64,000 bases of DNA from Hirudinaria manillensis. Its lineage: Eukaryota > Annelida > Clitellata > Hirudinida > Hirudinidae. The translations under genes and the position numbers were made by a program. A model generated the notes under the pieces. It did not search any database. It had not been told where the DNA came from and saw nothing but the letters and a program-made list of their open reading frames with translations. Where the stretch lies: contig JAVTLF010000016.1 in the NCBI GenBank assembly GCA_034509925.1, positions 62,001 through 126,000 on the forward strand, in the 5' to 3' direction. Below are positions 39,301-46,754 of this stretch, one piece after another. Every line of letters begins with the position of its first letter. Position 1 is the first letter of the stretch.

Positions 39301-42300
39301 AGTAATCTTGGAGGATTCTGATCACGTGGTCCGGCACGTGGTGACTCTCCAACGCGTCCCAGATGAGCCGATGCGGTACGGATCCATAGGCGTTGGCCAG
39401 GTCCAGCCAGACGACGTACAGACTGAGGCGGTTGCTTTTGGCCTGCTGAATTGCCTCCCACAACATGGTGGTGTGTTCTATACACCCTGGGACGCCGGGG
39501 ACCCCTCCTTTCTGCACTGAGGCATTGACGTACTGATTTGCCATCACGAAGTGCATGAGCCTCTGGGCCATGATGGCGAAGAATATCTTTCCTTCCACGT
39601 TCAGCAGCGAAATCGGCCTGAATTGGTTGAGGCTGCTGGAGTTCTTCTTATGTATTAATACCAGTAATAGATTGGAATTATATAAAACTATATTTTCAAT
39701 CAGAACAACTTGCCTAACGTCTTTCCTGTGGAAATACATTCAAACATGATTAACATTGGCACGAAGAAGAATCCTGTTCCTATGTCCTGAAACCAAATTA
39801 TTAACCTGACTAACTAATGAATTAGAAGAAATAACGACCAATGATTAAAAAAAAATTAAAGGTCGTGTGAATGTAATGCAAAAAATATTAAAATGAATTT
39901 GTAAAAAAAAATCAGTGAAATCCTACGGTTGCAATATCAAGAAACGAGCGTTCGTAAGTTTGGTTCCCAAGGTTGTAGGTCAAAGTGAAGTTGGGAACCG
40001 CAGGCCATGGTACGCCCTTGGGTATTCTGGGGGTACTTGAGATGGGGATGTTAATGTTGAGCAGGGCGTATACAATTGCCCCTCCTATGGTTATCACGAT
40101 GAAGTTACGCTCTGGATTTAAAAAAATAAAATGATACATAATATTAACACATATAAATCTAACGAAGCTTATGATTATAAGCTGTTCATTCAATGTATAA
40201 TGTCATGATGTAAATGTAATCAACAGTAACTGTAATTATTGACAAATATAATTCTAAATGCTATAACGCATTACCTGCTCCGAGTATCCAAAATATTTCT
40301 TTCACAATTTTCTGGAACACGTTCAGATCTTTTTTCCATTTCACAGCCTTTAATTTCTGCGGAAATACAAAACAAGTTAAAATAAATTTAAGAACATAAA
40401 GCCCGGAATTTGTACTCGCAAAGTATAATCAACTCACCTTGAATGTAAAAAGAAGCAGAATGCAGAGACCTCCCACCAACAGGTCGTACAAACTGCAAAA
40501 TTGCAAAAGTCTGTAATTGAACGATAAAAATTGTTGAAAAATCATTCCATAAACCAAAAGGCTTCAAATCTTTAGAAATAAATTAAAACCCTCGCAATTC
40601 AACCTATTTTTGGAATATTCTTTCATTGAAAAGATTCGAATTGAATTTTGAACACAAAAACCATCCTCATTCGAAGAAGAAATATAGAATGAATTGTTAC
40701 AATACAATGTGCCTGCAACACCGGTTTTCTGATTAATTCCTGCTGGAACTGCATAAGTCTTTATTGAAATCTTTTTTGTGTGACATTCAAAATATAATTT
40801 TAAAATAAAGTACTCGGTGTCTATCGAGTTGGGTTTTAATAGTAATGTAAATGAAATTTCGAAGTAATCATCGCATCTGATTACAGGTCATTGTTCAAAA
40901 AAAGGCTAATTAGAATATTTTGGACGATAGTCTTGGATATTGAAAAAGATTTTGTCATACAAAATGTCAAAAAATCATTTAACAAAAGAAAAATCTTAGC
41001 GAAAGAGGTTGTCGCTCTTTTTTTTTTTTCAATTTCTTCTGATTGTCGAAGGACGACAGCACAAAGCAAATGAATTCGCAGTAAGGTTCGGACAGGCAAA
41101 TGTAAAATGTGATTCTCAAAACGGTGTTATAAAACCAAATCAGTGTTATGGATCACGGAAAATGCATTTCAGTGGCTCTGAACTTTTCATGAAGAGTGCT
41201 CTGAAGAAATATTGCATAAAATTATAAACTATCATGTTAAATTACGCTTATTATGTATTACAAATAAAATATAATCACTTAGTCTCAGAAATTTTGTTTA
41301 GCGTCCAGAACAGCTGAGACAAAAATTGCCGAGGAACTCCGGCTAGACCCCACCATTTCTGAAAAGTATGAAACCCATGTTCAATATTTAATTAAAGCCG
41401 TCTTTAACATTGATTCACCGTATTGAAGCAAATACAAGGTAAAAAAAATTTCTCCACTGCCCGTCTCTACCTTTTAAATGATGTCCTATTTAGCATAGAA
41501 CAAATGACATATTGATAAATGAAGATATTGAAGGGCAAATTCAAGTCCTACAAATCGTTCATTATTCACTTGATGAAAAAAATAAATATTTTAGCATTCA
41601 TAAAACTAGTTCACACAACGAAATGCTAAATTAAACAAAATGAACCTTGATCCTGCTCATAAAGATGGTGATCCCTGCGGCTGCCCTGAATGCCTTTAGG
41701 ACCGGAAGGGAGATGAAGCTGAATAGAAAACCTGGAAATCCAAGCATCGATCAATCAATCAACCAACGGTTGATTTGAGTTGTTTTACTATCGATTGACT
41801 TCAATGGAAGCGTCACGTGATGATCGGTGTTAATTGGTGCAATGAGTTTGAAAAATGAATGTGACTCGATCCAAGGGATTCTGTCGACCCTGATTTATTG
41901 ATATTTGACGTCACAACCTTTTTGTTAAAATGTCGGTCTTTCAAAATGTGATTTATAGGGTTTTTTTGCATTTCTAATGATAATTTATGAATAGTTATGT
42001 TAGAGGTCAGATTATCAGTGGAATATTTTGAAACTTATATTTTAAGTACTGTATTGATCTTAAACTTATTGTTATTGATGCCATTGCTGTTGTTATCTAT
42101 CGTGAAAATAATAACGTAAATATTAATATCATTAAATAAATAAAAATAAATTAGCTATAGCTCTAATTTAATATTGTTAAAACAAATATTAAAATTTGTT
42201 TTGTAGGCCACAAGGCATTTAAAAGACGTCAAGAGAAGCTCACAAAGCAGACATCAGTGTCATTGTCATGACATAAAAGGACTTTAATAAGTTAGAATAG

Positions 42301-44434
42301 CTGTCATTATGATTATCAAAGACTCTCAATCGAGAGGTGAACAGATTAAAGGAACGAATATTAATTAAAAATTGTTAATTAATAAACATGTAATGTTCTT
42401 TATTGAATACCGAGTCGTAAGAGTCCCATTAGGATGAGGATGATGCCGGAAAAGAATGCAAGAATGGTCGAGTAGGTGTAGTTCATAGGGACAGGTGCTC
42501 TGCCAGTACCGTACTCGGCAGAAACTATGGAAACAATGGCAGAGGGTCCAACGGCAATGTCCTTGCATCCCCCCAAGATGGCGTAGGTATAGCTGCCCAT
42601 GATGGACGAATAAAGTCCGTGCTGTCGTATCAAAAATGCGCATGTATTGTTGAATAGAATTTTGAAATATTAATTGGATCTATGCAAGCTAACAACATAA
42701 TAACGGCATAATAATTTCAGGCTTGTTTAATTTGATTTATCGCTCCCGTGTTTGTTTTAACCGGTTTGGTCAAGATGAGCCGAGAATGTTCAATGAAATC
42801 TTTCATTACAAGGCATACAGTTGCCTAGAACACATAGAAACGTTATATCTGAGGTTTCACTCATTACTATATCATTGACGCTCAATTTTATTGCTAATTC
42901 TAATATTTACTCGTTTATTTTTATGTAATTAAACGTCAACATATCATTATCATTTATAGCATTTTGATTTACAAAATAACATCAGATTGATAGATGGTTG
43001 ATTTAAAGCCTTATCACTGTAAAGTTAATGGACAAGTTAAACTCTCTGATGTCGAAAGTGAACATCCTCACAAGGCCTTTCAAATATTGTCCTTGATCAA
43101 TAAATAACCTAAAAATCCTATTCAAAAATAAGGTCTCATCACATGACTTCTAAGACGTTTTTTTTTCATTCCTCCTCAATCATATCTTTCAATCATCACA
43201 CTCTTTTCTTTGGCAGAGCTCTTATTTTTAACAATAAAAATTTATTCAGAATTTCTTTATTTGTATTGAACGGTTCCCAATGACAATTATTAATTTTCAT
43301 AATAATGTTATTATCATGAATTTTATTACATTATAATAATAATTGTTTTTACTAAACTTGTTTTAATAAATTATTAATCTGAGTTTGGCCCTGAATTGCT
43401 AATGGACCACAATTTCTGAATACGTCTTCGAAGGGACAAATCATTTAGCTGTTTATTTAAATGTACAGAAATCTAATGGAGAAAATAAATGCAGCAACAA
43501 ATATTTATCGCCGAAGATAATTCCTAAAGGCTATTTACACATTTGCACGATCTGGCTTTTAGAACGCAAGAAATTACAGATTATATTGGAGCGTAAAGCT
43601 TCATTAAGCTGGCGATCCCCAACAATAAACATCACTTATTTAGAAATTATAATTATTCATAAATTAAATTAATTCACTTCCAACGCCTCATGCTAACGTG
43701 CAAATCGTTAGATTTAGAAGAAATTAAATTTCAGTCCAAGAAAAACCTGAGCAGGTACTTCGACTATTTGACCGTAGGCCAGGCCTTGCGGTAGTACGGA
43801 CAGACCAGTGGTTATTCCTGCTATGATGTCGCCTTTCAGATGTTTCAATCTAGAATTTGTTTCAATCATTTTGAGTTTGTTTGAATGATAATTTATTTAA
43901 TTGTAGTAAACGTTAATACTACATCTTTAAGCCGTAACATTAGTAACTAAATTATTAATTAGTCTAGCTAGTAGTATTGTTTATTTAAATAAATTAGAAA
44001 ATTATCAAAGAAATTTCAATTCTTATAATCACGTGCACTCACTTATACTTCGGAATCCATCTCAAACACGGAAATCTTCTCTGGAAAAATTTCCACGTAT
44101 AATTTTTCCAACCATCTTTTGGTGGTCCATGAAATTCCTTTTTGACTAGGTCGACTATTTCACCAGTTGTGGTGACTATTTCCCTTCTGGTTACCTTCAG
44201 GCAGCTCCAACATCTGGAACACCTTGCGGTATCCTCCACTACAGCGCTCACAGATGATTCTGCTACTGCGTTGGCTTGGTTATCAACAATAGTGACTTGG
44301 CTATCAGCCACAGTCACCTCCGTGTAAATTCCCTCATCAATTTCATCAAATGTTGGTTCGAATCCAGTCCTCCCATCATCTTCGTCGTCGTCGTCGAACG
44401 CGACGTTCACTGCTGCCTGAGCGTCCGTCGTCAT
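24371..44434 (-). CDS. SLC26/SulP-family anion transporter, 19 exons
   Basis: Multi-pass membrane anion exchanger with a cytoplasmic STAS domain. Exons in transcript order: 44434-44043, 43849-43747, 42621-42411, 41731-41646, 41358-41279, 40492-40438, 40356-40275, 40111-39927, 39786-39714, 28165-28115, 27928-27868, 27673-27618, 27326-27186, 25590-25532, 25342-25271, 25039-24928, 24866-24799, 24706-24641 and 24556-24371. All phases match, giving about 712 residues. The N-terminus is acidic (about 130 residues) and ends RRFPCLRWIPKYK. SulP signatures follow: DIIAGITTGLSVLPQGLAYG, HGLYSSIMG, DIAVGPSAIVS, GFLFSFISLPVLKAF, YDEELIAMG, GVQTPAGGI and PLFYYIP. The STAS region spans about residues 570-680 (EFWSADALTDFF, CIEFD). 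The tail is His/Asn-rich. The substrate (sulfate, oxalate, chloride or bicarbonate) cannot be read from sequence. The intron after 39714 uses a GC donor (AG-GCAAGT) and contains the retrotransposon array. Confidence 0.93.
28868..29398 (-). other. 3' untranslated region of the R2/Hero-like unit
   Basis: These 531 bases after the polyprotein stop hold a small open frame (29089-28868) that is identical to the first 74 codons of the 1236-codon ORFs. At this outer edge it runs into host DNA, which shows that this part belongs to the element's 3' end and not to its protein. The same region recurs at 32888-33418 and 36908-37438. Confidence 0.8.
28868..32887 (-). mobile_element. R2/Hero-like non-LTR retrotransposon, unit 1 (full length)
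   Basis: This is the 4020 bp unit nearest the target junction. Its 3' end (28868) abuts AT-rich intron DNA. Its 5' end (32887, ACACCG then ATGCACATG) joins the 3' end of unit 2 without extra bases. Unit limits are defined by the point where identity to the other units stops at 28868, and are supported by the unrelated-locus relic at 5655, whose 3' end aligns with the same point. It lies in sense orientation to the SLC26 gene. I see no target duplication shared with the far edge at 39649. Confidence 0.9.
29399..33109 (-). CDS. R2/Hero-like retrotransposon polyprotein, unit 1
   Basis: An uninterrupted 1236-codon frame. By residue: a Cys-rich CCHC-type zinc finger (about 173-196), a basic coiled region (about 290-390), reverse transcriptase (about 500-750; the catalytic AFMDD at about 682-686 replaces the FADD seen in many elements), a CCHC knuckle (CALCGERQTLRHVLSGC, about 1020-1036) and a C-terminal restriction-like endonuclease (RPDIV..ELTVPWED, about 1129-1151). 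This order is that of the R2 superfamily, which copies its RNA by target-primed reverse transcription. A single ORF with one N-terminal finger and this endonuclease is most like Hero-type elements. The element's own start is probably ATG at 32881 (residue 77, giving 1160 residues). The first 76 codons come from the 3' end of the neighbouring unit. The frame is intact, so it could be active. Confidence 0.9.
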   Translation of the reverse strand: MRGVAMVSYARRIVGRRERGGRQVCKDSTDKNIRLISGCGPAPENVRGIMGRNVCRWGYLSEDSCRRSSRVSISTPMHMAFDAREQTEGQPGKTGDNLERRVTSRKDEVHAPGLATPRDKFTATPRTTRTCPQDSSRKEGENDESTNVNKDYDYASQRTLDSGHASDNASTDCRCCCGRTFPTSRGMKIHRSKMGCAVESEQRTAASTLVGKSSNVTGPDAYHSPVCVSSSPPDSNLPRPRIKFPTTKEKVAWQELEKVLLRKLKKLLKTESSMKAFTDVVFETCMEKFGPKAICCRDQAGNVQNKRQRELQQLRKEKKALQRRWKRANDAEKEGLSVLWGEVKKRAAAVRRAEKVRQKKYEKRRARASFFKDPYKYGKSLLDPPKSGTLSVEQTVLEDHLIRTYSDAHRSSPLEERSDIPSVPQPVSAFDLTTPSLEDIRAIVRKARNRSAPGANGIPYLVYKRCPNVIRLLHGFIEEAWRSGTVSDEWKRAEGIFIPKEKNSSSLNQFRPISLLNVEGKIFFAIMAQRLMHFVMANQYVNASVQKGGVPGVPGCIEHTTMLWEAIQQAKSNRLSLYVVWLDLANAYGSVPHRLIWDALESHHVPDHVIRILQDYFDGFEMRFTTGQFTTDWVRLQVGIAMGCAISPALFVLAMQVILSTAGPSIPEARIGKGLTMLPIKAFMDDTTLVTNRKQVMQRALDGLNDMLGRCRMAFKPAKSRSLALTRGKIREDVVFSVAGQRVPTVAEEPVKSLGRVFDESLTDKCQDKAIKRLAQEGMDAIDKVPLPGKFKVWLSQFVLLPRLLWPLTIYEIGLSSVESLERSYSRRVRLWLGFPPGLSSVALYSKSAKLRLPLRSIVEEYKIGKIRTQLMMNNSSDTSIREVAPLLRSGRKFKAQEEITKSEEALKFEEIRGPVQSDRHGVGWNHFTRWSKASSPLRAAMVIQERRREIESDRIAKAVQQSQQGQWTTWEEVLQRSITWQEMWSMSPFRLAFVVRAVYDVLPSRDNLQRWRLAQNTECALCGERQTLRHVLSGCSYALAHGRFTWRHNQVLLAVIEALKTACSSANARESMPQRATYFLREGASQFAKNRCTSKRSHLLEIANDWEIAADIAGLRHYPQVLAESGKRPDIVLSSTKADALVLAELTVPWEDRMDLSNSLKEEKYLDLTMDLGQKGYRVWFFAIEVGARGLIGRSTYAFLREVGLTSSARSKSMAKMSRAAEAASQWIWSKRDAR
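32888..36907 (-). mobile_element. R2/Hero-like non-LTR retrotransposon, unit 2 (full length)
   Basis: Second 4020 bp unit, head-to-tail with units 1 and 3. Reading by eye I find one difference from the others: A at 34166 where units 1 and 3 have G, a synonymous change in the polyprotein. Both flanking junctions are identical to the base. Confidence 0.9.
33419..37129 (-). CDS. R2/Hero-like retrotransposon polyprotein, unit 2
   Basis: Same 1236-codon frame as unit 1, with the same domains and the same protein sequence. Its likely native ATG is at 36901. The preceding 76 codons (37129-36902) lie mostly in the 3' end of unit 3. Catalytic residues of the reverse transcriptase and endonuclease are present. 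Confidence 0.9.
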   Translation of the reverse strand: MRGVAMVSYARRIVGRRERGGRQVCKDSTDKNIRLISGCGPAPENVRGIMGRNVCRWGYLSEDSCRRSSRVSISTPMHMAFDAREQTEGQPGKTGDNLERRVTSRKDEVHAPGLATPRDKFTATPRTTRTCPQDSSRKEGENDESTNVNKDYDYASQRTLDSGHASDNASTDCRCCCGRTFPTSRGMKIHRSKMGCAVESEQRTAASTLVGKSSNVTGPDAYHSPVCVSSSPPDSNLPRPRIKFPTTKEKVAWQELEKVLLRKLKKLLKTESSMKAFTDVVFETCMEKFGPKAICCRDQAGNVQNKRQRELQQLRKEKKALQRRWKRANDAEKEGLSVLWGEVKKRAAAVRRAEKVRQKKYEKRRARASFFKDPYKYGKSLLDPPKSGTLSVEQTVLEDHLIRTYSDAHRSSPLEERSDIPSVPQPVSAFDLTTPSLEDIRAIVRKARNRSAPGANGIPYLVYKRCPNVIRLLHGFIEEAWRSGTVSDEWKRAEGIFIPKEKNSSSLNQFRPISLLNVEGKIFFAIMAQRLMHFVMANQYVNASVQKGGVPGVPGCIEHTTMLWEAIQQAKSNRLSLYVVWLDLANAYGSVPHRLIWDALESHHVPDHVIRILQDYFDGFEMRFTTGQFTTDWVRLQVGIAMGCAISPALFVLAMQVILSTAGPSIPEARIGKGLTMLPIKAFMDDTTLVTNRKQVMQRALDGLNDMLGRCRMAFKPAKSRSLALTRGKIREDVVFSVAGQRVPTVAEEPVKSLGRVFDESLTDKCQDKAIKRLAQEGMDAIDKVPLPGKFKVWLSQFVLLPRLLWPLTIYEIGLSSVESLERSYSRRVRLWLGFPPGLSSVALYSKSAKLRLPLRSIVEEYKIGKIRTQLMMNNSSDTSIREVAPLLRSGRKFKAQEEITKSEEALKFEEIRGPVQSDRHGVGWNHFTRWSKASSPLRAAMVIQERRREIESDRIAKAVQQSQQGQWTTWEEVLQRSITWQEMWSMSPFRLAFVVRAVYDVLPSRDNLQRWRLAQNTECALCGERQTLRHVLSGCSYALAHGRFTWRHNQVLLAVIEALKTACSSANARESMPQRATYFLREGASQFAKNRCTSKRSHLLEIANDWEIAADIAGLRHYPQVLAESGKRPDIVLSSTKADALVLAELTVPWEDRMDLSNSLKEEKYLDLTMDLGQKGYRVWFFAIEVGARGLIGRSTYAFLREVGLTSSARSKSMAKMSRAAEAASQWIWSKRDAR
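36908..39648 (-). mobile_element. R2/Hero-like non-LTR retrotransposon, unit 3 (5'-truncated)
   Basis: Third unit, lacking its first about 1280 bases. Identity to the other units stops at 39648 (GTTCTTCT), after which unique intron DNA follows for 65 bp to the SLC26 splice donor. The 3' end is complete and joins unit 2. Being both the last in the array and the only truncated one is what abortive reverse transcription would give. Confidence 0.9.
37439..39648 (-). pseudogene. R2/Hero-like polyprotein, unit 3, N-terminally truncated
   Basis: Open from about codon 500 of the full protein (within the RT domain, at NSSSLNQFRPISLL) to the stop. It keeps AFMDD, the CCHC knuckle and the endonuclease. 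The zinc finger and the start of the RT domain are missing. The frame happens to stay open about 90 bases into the intron and exon at 39649-39739, but with no reason to be translated. Confidence 0.88.
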
Positions 44435-45289
44435 TGGTCTCTTTTGTTGATTTCAGGTTGAGATCTGAGGAGCGTCTTCTTTTATAATCGCTTGCGGTGA
44501 CATTTTCTATTGTACATTCATCTAAAGTAGGCTCGTGTTCTTCGATCGACAGCGATGCGAGTGAGTTACTTGGTATCGCATTATGGAAATTGGAAAATCT
44601 CGAATGACGCTAATCTTATTATGTGTTGATCTGGAAAGATTTCGCTTTTTATATGATTCAGAGATGTCTCGAGATTATCCATCGTGAGAAACAGTCCTCT
44701 TGAATATGATTGATGTGGACATAAATAAAGCAGGTATCAGTGCTCGGATCACTTAAAACTGAGAAAAATCATCTGGATTGAGGAGGGGATATTGAGATAT
44801 TAAATGGAATGTAATTTGAGGGAATATTTCATTCGGATGTGTTTGTCTTTTATTCCTCTGAAGAGAAAACTGGACCTCCAATTAATTGAAAAAAAATTTT
44901 CAGTGAGCCTCAAGGAAAATGTCCGTCTATTAATTAAGCAAACTCAGCTCACGACGAGGTGCATGACAAGCATTTGCAGCGAACATGTGACAATATACAA
45001 TTACTTGTTAACTACAGATCAAATTACCTGTTAACTGTTTGCTTACGTTTATCATCTGTTTGCAATTCTAAATCTCACCCGAGATTAAAAACAAATTTGC
45101 AAGAAGAATTTGCCTTATATATTAAATATTTTTTCTGCAATTTCTGCTTTTTTCAACTTGTTTTGCATGAATAATCTCAAAGTATTTTACACTACACCTT
45201 GTCTTAAACGTTTACTTGAGTAGGTTTCTATGCATATTATGATAAAATCGAGTTGTTGGTTGAGTTCCAAAAGATACAAAGGAAACCAG
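44435..45289. other. Upstream region of SLC26 gene
   Basis: Presumed promoter and 5' UTR of the minus-strand transporter. I see no confident TATA box or further exon. Short open frames here have no recognisable content. Confidence 0.4.
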
Positions 45290-45297
45290 TGCCAACC

Positions 45298-45430
45298 TAA
45301 TCCTTTGTGCCTGGATCAGGTTTGAAACTCTGGAAAAACATTCAAAACGAAATCTGATTACTGATCTGTCTTGATTCGGCGCGCGCATCATTCGCACACT
45401 GTTCAGCGAAAGGTAACTAATAAATGTTAC
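45298..45430. repeat. Dispersed repeat, copy 1
   Basis: Diverged match, same orientation, to 56950-57090. Both share GGATCAGGTTTG, CTCTGGAAA and GTTCAGCGAAAG in the same order and spacing, followed by AATAAATGT. No coding potential. It may be a SINE or MITE family. Confidence 0.55.
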
Positions 45431-45520
45431 TAACAAATGTAGTGTCTATGCAAGATTCGAAGTTTACATTATAAAGCATTCAATTTTGGATTACTTTAAA
45501 TTAACAACTGAGAAATGAAA

Positions 45521-45831
45521 TTTAAGAACACTTGGTCAAAATTTATTGCTGCGATTTTCAAGAGAGTAGCTCTCAAACTTGTTAGATTTGACAGCGGAGA
45601 ATTGTCTAAAATAGTGTTTAAGTGTTTATAGATGAGCAAAACTGAACTGAAGTGACGAAGTGGCATGAACACATTAAACCCCAATTCTGTAATGGAAGTC
45701 ATAAAGAACAAGTTGTTGAATGGAAATCGTCAACTAAGCAAGTTTCATTATTATACTTAAAAATATAATATTTAATTACCTCAATAGCTGTAGATGTGTT
45801 TGAATATTCAACCTCGTGGATACCGACTCAT
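45521..45831 (-). pseudogene. 5' fragment of an LRR-like paralogue (copy 3)
   Basis: Inverted match to 10886-11195 of copy 2: same ATGAGTCGGTATCCACGAG start, donor GAG-GTTGA, and second-exon frame (LGFNVFMP, NLTSLRATLLKIAAINFDQVFLN). It stops abruptly at 45521 inside the second exon. No later exons follow, so it is a truncated duplicate. Confidence 0.75.
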
Positions 45832-46754
45832 TTTTAGGAAGGTCTTTAATGCCTGAGCAACCAATGGCCTCAATAGTTTCCGAAATGTAAATCAGATATT
45901 GGAAGTGGTTTTCTCCGTTTACAGTTCTGATTCTTTGAATGGTTTATACCTTAGATGTCAAAAGTTCTTTTGTTAAATCATTTCCTCTTAATTTACGAAG
46001 ATTTAAATGCTAATAAATGATAATGTTTTATATTTTTGTCGCTAAGTAATCATTAATAAATTTGGGGCTTCTAACTATTTAAAATTTGGGTTAAAAATAT
46101 CAAAGTAAAGATCCGACGGATTAAATATGAGAGTAAGAATTTTACGATTAAAATCGCTGATTTTTTTGTGGGAATGGTTGCTTCAGAATTTTTTCAATAA
46201 ATTAAATTATGGGTCCAAAAAAGCATGGAAAATTTATGTCTTTTCAGTCGTGATATGTAATCCGTTCCTGAATTTATATAGTGAAGAATCGTTTAACTCC
46301 ATGATTAGGATTGTTTTAAGAGTCAAATTTAAAGAAACTATGTTAATAATGAAGACCAACGAACTGGAAATGAGATATCGGGAAATGTCTAACAATAGTC
46401 TCGTTAAAACTAACCGTAACTCAGTGGCACTCAAGAAATTTGCAAGGTTTAATATGGTGATAAATCTTTAACATACCGCTTAAAGAATTATTTTTTTTAT
46501 GTACACAGCATGGCATCAAAATGTACTTGATGATCAACTTTTTGTACTTGCAACTGTTACTCATTTTAATGCGATGAATTTTATGTTTTTCGACTGTGTC
46601 GGGTCCGTAAATTTAAATTCATAAATCCTGAACAAATCTTGACAACTTCTACGAGAAGTGGTTACTTTGAAATTCGCTTTTCGAAATATGAGTAATTAAC
46701 TTTTATTGAGTGTCACTTTATAAATATTATTACATTTGCTTTCATTAAACGTTG

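Noticed and set aside
28868-39648. CRISPR-like or satellite array interpretation of the repeated units
   Set aside because: The units are 4 kb protein-coding retrotransposons with no short spacers.
29532-39749. Many plus-strand and off-frame ORFs of 60-180 codons repeated every 4020 bp
   Set aside because: Shadows of the GC-richer retrotransposon polyprotein frame. They contain no independent motifs.
46127-46471. 114-codon plus-strand frame between paralogue fragments
   Set aside because: AT-rich, no motif, no homologue within the window, opposite strand to the surrounding fragments.
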